A stretch of 64,000 nt of DNA from Pyropia haitanensis (taxonomy: Eukaryota; Rhodophyta; Bangiophyceae; Bangiales; Bangiaceae): positions 124,001-188,000 of the forward strand of contig SDUX01000004.1 in the NCBI GenBank assembly GCA_008729055.1, in the 5' to 3' direction. Under the pieces are notes generated by a model. The model worked only from the letters and a program-made list of their open reading frames with translations. It was not told where the DNA came from and did no database searches. A program made the position numbers and the translations under genes. The number at the start of each line of letters is the position of its first letter. Position 1 is the first letter of the stretch. Shown one piece after another: positions 41,754 to 51,852 of this stretch.

Positions 41754-44471
41754 CGCAGGACAGGGGGACCGCTACAGCTCGATGCGGGGCCACGGTGCGC
41801 AGAGTACGCGCTCCAGCAGAGCCGACGGAAGAGCGAAGTGGTAAATGTCGGGAAGAACAGCACCCTCAAAGACGTGGAAAACGGACAGCGGCCAGTCCGG
41901 GGGCCAGATGCGAGTGGGAACCGAGCGAACTAGTAAACGACGCCCGTGGTGGCACCTCCGCACTGTCGAGTATTCCAGATCCTCGCGCACTTGGCCGCAT
42001 GGATGTCACTTCATGACATACACCTTAATCTTCTCATTCAACTCCCTGGTCCGCACAAGCAATGGAGTGCATTATAGTAATTGAACAAGATTGACCTCCG
42101 TTTGCAGAAACGAGAGAAGACTTTCATGTGAGCGCGCGCGTGGCTCGTCTGCCGTCCGCCCTATCCGGTTGTGTTTCCACCGCGCGAACATGACGAGTGG
42201 GAGAGGTCACGAACTTTGGATGTTTACCTGTCCCGCGCGCGTGTCTCTTTCAGACGCATCGCTGCTCTGTATCCCAGCTGTTGTACCCTCTGTATCTCCG
42301 CGACGGAGCATTTGCGGATAGCGTGAGAGATAGGCCCTTGATTGGTGTGTGGCGCGGCGAGGAGAGGAGGGCTCGAGGCTGGGGAGCGCGGGGGGGGGGG
42401 CGGCACGCCCACTCTCGTCCAAGCGCGTGGACGCCGCGCGTCACGGATGGGTTAGCCACATGGCAGAGGTACGACAGCCGTGGGCGCGCAGCATGTGAGA
42501 ATCCAGAATGCGCGCCCACCATTAAGTCAGGTCAAGTGCTCATGCAACGACGCACCGCCGCCAGGTTCACATGCCACAGAGAAATAATCACACAGCAGGC
42601 GCCAAGGGCGTGCAGTAGACCTTTCGGCCTTCGACCTGACCGTGCGGGGGGGACGGGGGCTGGATGGGGGGGGGATCACTGCTGTCACCTCCGCCCCCGC
42701 CCACTTTCTTGGTTGCCATCGACTGCACCGACGGTGCACACCCCCGGCACTGTTTCTCCTGCCCCCCCCCGCCCGCCACACGTATCGGTGGCCAGCGAAC
42801 GTGGGATCTGCCCTCAAAGAAACAAGTTTTCCTCGAGCTGCGTCACCTTAGAGATAAAAAAGGGCGGGCATGCTCCGTAGCTGGAGCTTTTCTGGAACAC
42901 CTGGTTGGCGTCCCCGCGGTGCTGGTGCCGCGTCCGGTACGAAGGATGCGCCGATCGCCACGGCGGCAGGTCGGCAGGTCTGGCAGCTGACAGTGACCAA
43001 TACAAAATTTGCTTTGTTTTCTTGCAGTTCGCGCGCGCCTCGAGGGCGCCTCGTCGCCGCCTGTCCACGTGGCGACAGGTCCAGCGCGTGCTGGTGGGGT
43101 CCTCTCCGCCTGCCGCGTTCAAATTTGTCAGTCATTTGAAACCCGACCAAGAAAAAAAAACGTTCCCGATCCGCGGCGCGCGGGCGAGGGGACCGCTGAG
43201 GCCCCCCCTCTGCCCCACGACACAGCCATCCGCCACCCATCCTCGGGGAGGCAATCCCACCACCCCCCCCCCCCCCCCACCCCCCTCCGCGCTGGACACC
43301 CCTCTCCCCTCGATTGTGTTCGCCGCTGCGCTCAAACCGCGGCCGCGCGTGCCGCGCCGGCCAACTTTTTGAACAGCTGTCGGGGGGCAGTCGGGGGAGG
43401 CGAACGCCCCGCGCGCAGCGGCCTCCTGCACCGCTGGTTGCGGACACGGTGAGCCTGCCCCGCTGTTTGGGGGGGGGGTGGGCCAGCTGTGCTCCACGGT
43501 GGGGGTCGCGCACCCGCGCCGGCTCCGAGTTTACCCCGCCCTCGGCACGTCCTTCTCCCCGTCCCCTCCCCCCTTCACGCTGTCCCCTTCTTCCACCTCC
43601 CGTTCAAGCTCTCCCCCTGCCCCCCATTTCCTGTCCTCCTCCTTTCGCCCCCCCCACCCGTCCTCCTGCCCTCCTCCCCCCCCACCGGTTGCGCGCCGCA
43701 CCCCCCCCCCCTCCCCGCATTTGCCCCGCCTCACCACCGTTGACGTGTACACGTCGCAGCCCGCCACCGCCGCTGCCGCCCCCCACGCCCACCGCGCCGT
43801 TGGGACGGCGCCGGGCGGACCCGGGCCGCGACTCCGCTGTACTTGGCCTTGCTCTGCCGGAGCCTTTGCCACGGTGGCCGTCGCTCCGGTCGTGGGTCAC
43901 CGCTGGCGGGGGTCTGCCCCGGCCGAAGACGGCCGCCGAGGCCGAGGTCGGCCGCTGTCCGGCCGTTGTCGGCCGCTGTCCGGCCGTTGTCGGCTGCTGT
44001 CCGGCCGCTGCCGGCCGCTTGCCGCCGCCACCGGACGTTTCTTGGACGGGTGGGTACGCAGGCGGGCCCGTTGCCGGTGGGCCGCTGCGGAGGCAGGCGG
44101 GTTGCTACCAAGCGGGTCCGGCCTGCATGACCCACACCGTCCCGCCGCTGCCTGAGCGCATCCCTCGGGTTGTCCACTCTTTCTCTGACCCCCGCTGTCG
44201 CACCCGCGCCGACCCATCCACTTCACCTCCGTCTATTTGACCCCGCCCCTTGTCCTATGACGCCGCCGCTCTCCCCCACGCTAGACCTTCTCTAATCTCG
44301 GCCGCCTCTTCCTCTTCCTCCCCCCCCCCCCCTCACCACCTACCCTGGTACCCCCTCTCTCGACGCCATCTCCCTCTACCACTGCCTGGCGCCATACCTC
44401 TCGACATACCTCCCATTACCATCTCCCACCCGCCACCCGCCTGGCCCGTGTCCCCCGACGCCAGGGACGTC
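41754..44471. other. Long intergenic stretch upstream of the CXC gene
   Basis: AT-rich at 41980-42120, G/C runs at 42390-42400 and 43262-43280, C/T-rich at 43540-43740, and the 3 x 21 bp repeat. Open frames of up to 308 aa have Pro/Arg/Cys filler composition and no family motif. Confidence 0.45.
43947..44009 (+). repeat. Tandem repeat, 3 x 21 bp
   Basis: The unit GTCGGCCGCTGTCCGGCCGT(T) occurs three times (43947, 43968, 43989), the third copy with two changes, and decays into GCCGGCCGCTTGCCG. It can be read as a heptapeptide repeat on either strand, but no convincing gene contains it. Confidence 0.85.
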
Positions 44472-47400
44472 ATGGCTCGTCCCCCACCGCCTGTCCCCGC
44501 GTCACCCCTCCCCCCCCCACCCCCCCTGCCGGGACCACTGTCGGCTGCTGATGCTGAGCGCGCGGCGGACTGTGCGGCCATCGAGTCGATGGTCTTTCAC
44601 CGGCAACGAGCCGGAGGAGGGGGAGCCGGGGGTGGGCGCGGCGTCGATGCCCTCTTCCTACTTGCAGCGTACGTTGCTGTGGCCTTGACCGCTTGCATTC
44701 TGCACCCTTGATTGCCTGTTTTTCCGACCCTTTTCTACCGTTCGTTGGGGGGGGGGGGGGGGGGGGTGGAATGGTTGGTGAAGGGGCACGCGGTGAACCA
44801 GGTGAGGATTGTGTTGGCCACGGCCGCCACTGCGCTGCGGCATGCATTTTGTTCCTCTGGCGCCCAGGCCAGCGCGCAAGGAGCGGGGGGGCGGTCGCTG
44901 TCGCCGCTGCCACACCCTCACCTTTGGCTCGGATGGTCGGTCGTGGCGGCGTAGGGATCGGCGGCTGTCAGGGCTGTGATGGTCATGGGGTGACGTCGGC
45001 CAGGCGGCGACGCGACGGCGGACCCCCTTTGCCCTGTTTCTGCCGCCCGCGCCCCGCCACCGCTACCGCCACCACCACCGCCATCGCCACCACCACCGCC
45101 ACCGCTACCGCCACTGCCACTGCCGTCACGACCACCCCGGCCACCAGCGTCGCTCTCGCGTCAACCTGGCCCGTGGGCGAGGCGGGCTGCCGGGCCCCGC
45201 GCACGACCGCTGCCTGGCGGGCGACGGGGTGGCCGGTCGGCAACGGTGTGCCGGGGGGGCGGGGGGGGGGGGGGAGGGAGAGGGGCGAGCGCTGGGCCAC
45301 TTCCCCCTCAAGCCGTCACAATTTGGGTCATCGCACTGGCGCGCACGCGATCGGGGGGCGGGAGGGCGGGAGGGAGGGCGGGAGGGGCGGGCCAATTGGC
45401 GGCTCGAGCCGCTGGCCCCCTCCCCCCCTTGTGGGTTGGGGAGGAGACGGCTCTGTCTCCCCCCACCCTCATCCCACCCGTGGCCCCCTTCCCCGCCTCC
45501 GCGTGTGCGTGCGCACCGTGCCCCCGTTGCCCGTTCGCGCGCCGGCTCGTTCAAACGGGCGGCGCGGCGCCGAGCGCCGGAGGTCGTGGCGGCCCACTGC
45601 TGATGCGCACCCTGCCCCCCCCGACCCGCCCCCACTCTCCCGCCCCGCCCCGCCCCACCCCGCCCCGCTCCCTGCTGCCTCCCCTTGCCAAGTGACTCGG
45701 CCCCTCCTGCCGGCATTGCGCGCGCAGCTGGGTGTCTCTCTGGTGGGGGCGGAAGGGGAAAGACGGGGGGTGGGGCTGGGACTTGGTGGGGGGGGGCAAG
45801 GGGGAGTGGGGTGGTGCTGGGAGGGGGAGGGGCCATTGACGCTTGGTGACGCGCTCGCTATGCAACCGTGCTGACGCCCGCCGTGCGCTTGGACTCACCG
45901 CCCTTACCGCCCCAGCTGGTGGTGCCGGGTGTGGCCTCCCACGTTTTTTTTTTGGTGACGCCGCTTTTTTTTTTCTTCTCCTTGTCGTTGTTTGTGTGTG
46001 CAGGGCGGGGGCGTTGGACAGCGCCAAGAACTCGCCGGTGCGGCCGTCGCCGGTGCGCCGGGGCGGGCGCCCCGCGGGGAGTGGCGCTGACGCTGGCGCT
46101 GGCGCCGTTGGCGCCGCCGCCGTACCGACCATTGGCAGCGCCAGCCCAGGCGGCGTCGCCCACGGGTGGGCGCCCGCAGCGGCACCGGCGGGGGCGGCGG
46201 CAGCGACGGCGCGTCGAGCGCCCGCCAGTGGTGGTGGCGACGGTGCCGGTGCCGGTACCGGCGGTGGTCCTGCTGCCGGCGGTGGTGCTGGTGCCGGCGG
46301 CGCCGGCGGCACCGGCGCCAGGGCGCGACCTCCGTGGGTCCGCCGGGAGCGGCCGCCGCCGTCGCCCCTGGCGGCACCGCCACCCAAACGCCGCCGCGCA
46401 CGCGCGCTGGCCGGCGGTATGTCCTCTGCCTCTTCCCTGCCGGGCGCTTCGGCGGCGGCGGCGGCGGCGGCGGCACCACCACCAACCACGGCAGCAGGAG
46501 GGGGAATGCCCGCCGCCAGCGCTGCTAAGCGGGGTGGGCGCCCAAAGGGTGCGTCGGCGGGCGCCCAAGGCGGTGAATGGGCGGGGAGGACCGCGGCGGG
46601 TACGGCGATGGGCGCGCGGGGGATGGTGGTGTTCAAGGATGAGGCGCGCGAGGTGGCGGCGGCTGCTGCCGCGGCGGCGATGTTGACGACATCCGGCGGC
46701 GGTGGCGCGGGGGGCGGGGGGACGGGTGTTGGTGGTAGTGGCGCCGGCGGAGGTGTCGGTGGCGGTGGCGGTGGCGGTGGCAGTGGTGGCACGGCGCGAC
46801 GTCCGGCCGCTGTGGGCCCCGCCGTGTCGGTCACGGGCCGTGGGTGCCACTGCAAAAACAGCCGTTGCCTCAAGCTCTACTGCGAGTGCTTTGCCGCCGA
46901 CGGGGAGTGTTCGGCCATGTGCCAGTGCCGCAACTGCCTTAACCGGGAGGCGACGCACTCGGCCGAGCGCGCTGCCGCACGGGCGGCGGTCCTCGAGCGC
47001 AACCCGACGGCGTTTATGCCCAAGGTGCGGCCCGTGTCGGGCGTGTACGGCGGTGTCGGCATGGCCGGCGCTGCCGTTCGTTTCGGCGGCGGAGCGGGCG
47101 GGGGTGGGGGGCTCGCGCCGGGCAGCCAACACCACAAGGGCTGCAACTGCCGCAAGAGCGCGTGCCTCAAAAAGTACTGCGAGTGCTTCCAGGTGGGCGT
47201 TCGCTGTTCGGAGCTGTGCCGCTGCATCAACTGCCGCAACCGGCCGCTGTCGCCCGAGGAGGCGGCCGCGGCCGCAGCGGCTGCGGCGGCGGGTGTACCC
47301 GCTGCGCCACCCGCCGTCAAGGTGGGGGTTGGTCGCTCCCGTAAGCGCCCGGCGGGGGCGGGGCTCCAGCCCGTCGCGACGCCACACCCGCCTCTGCCGC

Positions 47401-48130
47401 CACCGGAGGTGCGCGTGCCGTCGGCGAGAGGGGTGGGGGGGGCTCTGCCGCCCCCCCCCCGCGGGCTCTCCCGCTGCTCGCGGGGCGACTGCAGGCCATG
47501 CCACCACCGCCACGGACGGTAGCGCTGCACCCCGAACTGGCGGCCGCAGCGTCCGCCGCGGCCGCTGCGCGCATCTTTTCCGACGGTGGTGGCGGCGGCG
47601 ACGGCAGTGGCGGTGGTGCCGGCGCCCCCGGCCGGCCAGCTGCGCCCGTGTGGCAAGGCGGCAGCGGCGTCGCGGCGCCGCCACCAGCCGTGAGCGGTGT
47701 CGCCGACGATGAGAGGACCGTTGCCTTCCACTTTGCCGTCCAATTCCTGCAGGGCATGCTGCAGGGCGGGGGTCCGCCTCCCGTTGTGGCCCCGTCGGTG
47801 CGCCCCGAGTCCGTGGCAGCGCTGTATGGTGACGGCGATGACGGGCTGGGGGGGGTGGTTGGCGGCGGTGGGGGCGGTGGTTTCGACGACGTGGCCGCCG
47901 CTGCTCGGCGAGAGCGGGTGCTGTGGCTTGCGCGCGCCGAGCGTGGGGCGGCGCAGGTGTGTCAGCGGCTGCTTCAGGAGATGCGGCCAGGGGGGAGGAC
48001 GGGGGGGGAGCGGGGCGGGGGTCGGCAGAGCGGAGGGGGTCCCCCTTGCGGCGGGGAGGGTTGCGGATGGGCGGGCTTGGCTTACGGACGGCGCTGGGCG
48101 AGAGGAGGGACGCCCGCTGGGGTAGGGTGA
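44472..48130 (+). CDS. CXC-domain (tesmin/TSO1/LIN54-type) DNA-binding protein; predicted long intron and frame break at a C10 run
   Basis: The certain part is a pair of cysteine-rich CXC domains at about 46845-46944 ([17 protein letters not shown]...CRNCLN) and 47143-47241 ([17 protein letters not shown]...CINCRN), linked by about 66 residues. The family binds CHR-type promoter elements and acts in cell-cycle complexes (LIN54 in DREAM/MuvB; TSO1 in plants). The acceptor GTGTGTGCAG ends at 46003; the most consistent donor is GTACGTTG at 44669, joining an exon 44472-44668 in exact frame over a 1335-nt intron. At the C10 run 47451-47460 one extra base continues the frame to 48130 ([19 protein letters not shown] onward) and gives 774 aa; without it the protein ends at 47522. 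Exon 1 and the C-terminus are inferred. An alternative start is the ATG at 46420. Confidence 0.8.
44747..44766 (+). repeat. G20 homopolymer
   Basis: Twenty consecutive G, the longest run in the window, in the predicted intron of the CXC gene. It can form a G-quadruplex, and its true length is unreliable in any assembly. Confidence 0.9.
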
Positions 48131-48633
48131 GCCAGGAAGAGTGATGTCGTTCTGGCCGGCGGCTGGCTCTCTTGTGTTATGGTGTGCCTGGTGTGGTGCC
48201 TTGTGCTGTGCTGGTGGCACGCGGAACAGCTTGGGAGCGGCTACCAGCGGCTACGTCGCTTGTGGGCGGTGCCTACCACCTGGGTACCTTTCGCACCGCA
48301 ATGACGTTCGTTTGTGGGGATAGACCGGCTGCTGCGACAGAGCGACCAGGGAGCAGTTGCCGCCCGCGCGCACCTCGGATGAGGGTAGGAAGAAACGCCA
48401 TCTGGTAATTCATAGATCTGCAGGCAACATTCCTCGTTGATGTGTGCGTGCTCAGCAGAATGGCACTGGAGTCGTATCGCAACCCACACAACAATCAAGA
48501 GGTCACGTTTTTACACGCCCACCCACCCAGCTCTACAAACGGACGCTCCACGCACCAACAAAAAAAAAAAGAAAGCTCCACACGAGTTGACCCGAGAGCA
48601 CCCGCGACCGACGCAGCCATGGCGACAATGCTG
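48131..48633. other. Convergent intergenic, no gene supported
   Basis: AT-balanced; holds the A11 tract past the RHD3-like stop. No gene. Confidence 0.5.
48560..48570 (-). terminator. Oligo(T) tract downstream of the RHD3-like gene
   Basis: A11 on the plus strand (T11 in sense), 64-74 nt past the stop. Candidate 3'-end signal. Confidence 0.3.
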
Positions 48634-50763
48634 TTACAGGTTGACATTGAACGACATGCCCAGGTTGCCAGGGCCCACCGAGGAGAATCCGTTGGGACCC
48701 AGATCTGTGGAAGGACGTACGTGACACAGGCCGTGCAGAAAAAACACACAAAGAGGCACAGGAAAGAAGGCAAGAGAACACAAAGGAAAGCAAGCAGGCA
48801 AGGGGGTGCGTGAGAAGCTGGGCCACAAACAACAAACGCACTTACAGCAAGAAACGGATACATGCCTACCCACCAGGTCGCCAGAGCACGGGGAAAGACC
48901 GCAATGGTAGCGGCCACCAAACGGCGTCGCAGAAGTGCGATGACAATCAGAGACTCCAACCCCTGAGCAACCGACAAGCAATATAGTGGGTGCGAGGGAA
49001 GAGGACAACGTACAGCTGGCAGCCTCATCCGGAACCATGGACACCTGCACGTTCGTACGGCCTTGTTGGTGCCCCAGCGACAGGTTGATGTTGGTGTCGG
49101 GCGGGCGGTAGGCGGCACCTACATTCCATTGCCCCCCACTCCCCCCGCTGTACTGCTGCTGCTGCATGGCCTGGAGCTGTGACAGCTGCATCTGCAGGTA
49201 CTGCATGGCGTGCGACTGGGCGGCCGACGCGGCAATCTTGGTAGACACGACCTTCTTGCGCTGTGCGCTCAGCTCCTGCATCAGCGACTGGAGGTCGGCA
49301 CGCGTCGACTCGTACGACCAGCCGCTGCCAGTGCGCTTGGCCGCTTCCGCGCCCGCAACGAATGCAGCATCAGCCTCAAAAAAGGCAACCTCAGAGGAGG
49401 CGGCGCCGTCGCCCGCGCCCGTGGCGGTCTTGAACTGATCAAAGGATGCCTCCCGCAATAGCGCCAGCTGCCGCATGAACACGGAGTGGCCCATCGTGTC
49501 AAGGATTGCTTCCAGCTCCCGCCGCTTACGCCCCTGCACCGCCGTCTCGGCATAGTCGCCAGTGGACTCATCATAGACCTCCATCGCGGTGTTCATCACC
49601 TCGTCCAGGGCGGTGCCCAGGTTCTCTACAGGCGACTCCTCGTCCGACTGCGTGCGCGAAATGGCAGACACTTCACGCGAAGAGGAGTTCAGCACCTCAG
49701 AGAAGGTGCTATCACAATGGTACACGGCGGCCATCTCGCTGCTGGCACCGCCACCATCCGCGCCTTCCTCATCCGTCTGCCCATCCTCGTCCAAGGCGGT
49801 TGCCCCCAGGGAAGAAGCTGCCCGTGCGGAACGCGCAGACGCACCCACGCTGCTGGCAGTGCCCACCACAACCCCTGCCGCGTACTTGGTGGCCTCCCAC
49901 AGAGAACGGCTGTACGCCACCAATCCAGAGGTCGCAATACCCTTGTTGTACGGCTTCAGAAGCAGGTAGTCGTCGGGCAGCGTGCTCGCCTCCTCCTCAC
50001 CAGTGGGGAGACGGAGACGACGACTCAGGGTGGCGACCGCCTCATCCCACTGCGGCCGCGCGTGGACGTAATGGGGAAGCGCGACCACCTCAAAATCAAA
50101 ATAGTCTTCCAACTCAATGGCACCAGCATCCCCGACCTCCATCCCCCCCCACACGTCGGCAGCGTCGGAGACCAGGGAGTGTCCGAGAGCAGAAACATCC
50201 ACGTCAGTCGCCGCGTCGCGGACAACAAACAGCAGCCCGGTGCGGATGGGGCGGTTTTCATCACCGCTCACCTCCGCCGCGGTCTTGGCCACCTCGGCAA
50301 AGACCGCCTCGAGCAGCTTCATGGTCGCCCCGTCCACGCGGCCCACATCCGCCGCCCACACGTTGAGGAGAATCACGTCGGCCACGCCCGCTGCAAAAGC
50401 GGCAGACCGCGCGTGAAAAGCACGGTCGGCACGGGTCGGGGGTCGCGACTCGCTCTCCAGCTCCCCGACATCCAGGACCAGCATGGGAGAAGGCGGGACA
50501 CCAGCCAACTGGGACTCGTTCTTAATGGCAAGGATGCCCGTCGTCGCCGGCGGGCTCCGGCGCTGCGCCAGCACGGAGCCGGTGCCCACGGGGACAGCGG
50601 CATCAAAAAGAGCATTCACTAGGGTAGACTTGCCGCAGCCGCGAACACCCAAAACGGCGACAATGACGGCGGCGGTGTCCCCGACCTTGTCATCCGATTC
50701 AAAAAAGGGCGACGCTGTCGTCAAGACCCCATCACCATCGACCACCACCGCCTGGGACTCCAT
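48634..50763 (-). CDS. RHD3/Sey1-like large GTPase without visible membrane anchor, one intron
   Basis: Exon 1 is 50763-49014 and exon 2 is 48704-48634; the 309-nt intron (49013-48705) begins GTACGT and ends CCACAG. The product is 606 aa. The GTPase domain has P-loop GVRGCGKSTLVNALF, switch-like ATTGIL, GVADVILLNVWAADVGR (compare DIVLINMWCHDIGR in plants), LLFVVRDAATD as the RD motif, and FDFEVVALPHY. This identifies the RHD3/Sey1/atlastin group that fuses ER tubules. Two things are odd. The G3 segment reads MLVLDVGELES where relatives have DLEGTDG, so the DxxG is displaced. And the expected C-terminal membrane hairpin is missing: the end is Gln-rich (QLQAMQQQQ) then Gly/Asn-rich, ending GMSFNVNL. 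The usual length is about 800 aa. It may be a soluble paralogue. Confidence 0.8.
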   Translation of the reverse strand: MESQAVVVDGDGVLTTASPFFESDDKVGDTAAVIVAVLGVRGCGKSTLVNALFDAAVPVGTGSVLAQRRSPPATTGILAIKNESQLAGVPPSPMLVLDVGELESESRPPTRADRAFHARSAAFAAGVADVILLNVWAADVGRVDGATMKLLEAVFAEVAKTAAEVSGDENRPIRTGLLFVVRDAATDVDVSALGHSLVSDAADVWGGMEVGDAGAIELEDYFDFEVVALPHYVHARPQWDEAVATLSRRLRLPTGEEEASTLPDDYLLLKPYNKGIATSGLVAYSRSLWEATKYAAGVVVGTASSVGASARSARAASSLGATALDEDGQTDEEGADGGGASSEMAAVYHCDSTFSEVLNSSSREVSAISRTQSDEESPVENLGTALDEVMNTAMEVYDESTGDYAETAVQGRKRRELEAILDTMGHSVFMRQLALLREASFDQFKTATGAGDGAASSEVAFFEADAAFVAGAEAAKRTGSGWSYESTRADLQSLMQELSAQRKKVVSTKIAASAAQSHAMQYLQMQLSQLQAMQQQQYSGGSGGQWNVGAAYRPPDTNINLSLGHQQGRTNVQVSMVPDEAASCTLSSSLAPTILLVGCSGVGVSDCHRTSATPFGGRYHCGLSPCSGDLVGRHVSVSCCKCVCCLWPSFSRTPLPACFPLCSLAFFPVPLCVFFLHGLCHVRPSTDLGPNGFSSVGPGNLGMSFNVNL

Positions 50764-51259
50764 GATGCACAGAATCGAGGCGAAGAGGGAACACAGAAAG
50801 CGAAAGCACGATGGACTCCGCACGTCAGACGGGCACGCAGGCGGGCATCTGCTGGGCGTGGAAGACACAATCAACGGGGAAGAGTACAGCAGAGCGCAGA
50901 CACGAGGCGGGGTGGGTCTCCCGCGGACCACGACGCCGTGATCTCACTTGAAAGTCTGGTTCAGTACGTAGCCCCCCCTCTTCAACGCAGGTTTGCAATA
51001 AATAGGTGCTCTTCCACACTACCTGGAAGGACTGCGATACCACTACATTACGCCACCTTGCTGTCCACATATACTTGTTGTCAGCACGGCCAATTTTGTG
51101 CCGCTGTGCAAGCAGCACGTCGCCCAAGTGGTGCGTTCTCTTGACTCCGGGACGCGCCCGTCTTGTCCCCGCACCACCGACGTTCACGCTGTCTCTGTCT
51201 ATCCCTGCCCCGGTTTCCCCCTTGTGCCTTGTTTACTCTGCGCTTAGCTGGTTCTGAGC
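50764..51259. other. Divergent promoter region between the RHD3-like and Derlin-like genes
   Basis: Purine-rich next to the RHD3-like start, AT-richer at 50940-51100, C/T-rich at 51160-51240 before the Derlin ATG. Confidence 0.45.
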
Positions 51260-51852
51260 ATGGCGGACCGGGGAGGTGGCGGCGGCCACGGCGCGGTCGG
51301 GGAGACGAGCTTCTCGTCATGGCTGGCCGACATCCCGCCCGTCGCCCTGCCCTTATCTCGGCCATTGTGCACTTGTGGGGACGTCACAACCCCACACTCC
51401 CCGTGTCGCTCTATGGCTTTGTGTCCATTCCAGCGGGCTATCTTTCGTTTGCGCTGGTAGCCCTCTTCTTTTTTATCAATAACGGGAACGTGGACTGGCA
51501 GGGCATTTTGGGCATCGTTGTTGGCCACGCCTACTTCTTCATGGACCAGATCTATCCGACCCTGCCAGGCCGTGGCGGCGCACGGCCGCTCCAGACGCCT
51601 TCCTGGGTCGTGACCGCGGTGGAGCGGTTGAACCAGCGAAGCACCGAGCAGCGCGCGACGCCCGGGCGCCAAGGAGGGGGTGCGGGCGCATCCTGGCCCG
51701 CTGGCCGTTCGTCGTTTGGCGCGTCGGACAACGCGAGCGCAGCGACAGGAGCGACTCGGGGTTTCTCTACGGCTGGCCTGCGGTCGTCGATTGCGGCAGC
51801 GACCGGTCAGGGGCGCTCCTGGGGGTCTGGTCAGCGGATAGGCTCGAATTGA
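51260..51852 (+). pseudogene. Derlin-like (Der1) gene with an internal deletion
   Basis: Derlins are multi-pass ER proteins of the ER-associated degradation pathway; in plastid-bearing algae relatives also act in plastid import. The first 29 residues (51260-51346) end with the Derlin N-terminal motif SSWLADIPPVA. The sequence then jumps directly, in another frame, to the last part: LISAIVHLWGRHNPTLPVSL, a hydrophobic helix (GYLSFALVALFFFI), ILGIVVGHAYFFMDQIYPTLP and LQTPSWV, then a Ser/Gly-rich tail to 51852. About 110 residues that normally hold the first membrane helices are absent, and there is no room for an intron at 51347-51352. It may be a true deletion, a pseudogene, or an assembly collapse. 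A frame from 51163 also covers the C-terminal part. Confidence 0.7.

Noticed and set aside
43314..44240. 308-aa plus-strand frame
   Set aside because: Proline/arginine-rich, with tandem repeats and C/T tracts, and no family motif.
45858..47684. 608-aa minus-strand frame over the CXC gene
   Set aside because: It lies antisense to the certain CXC domains and is arginine/histidine-rich filler.
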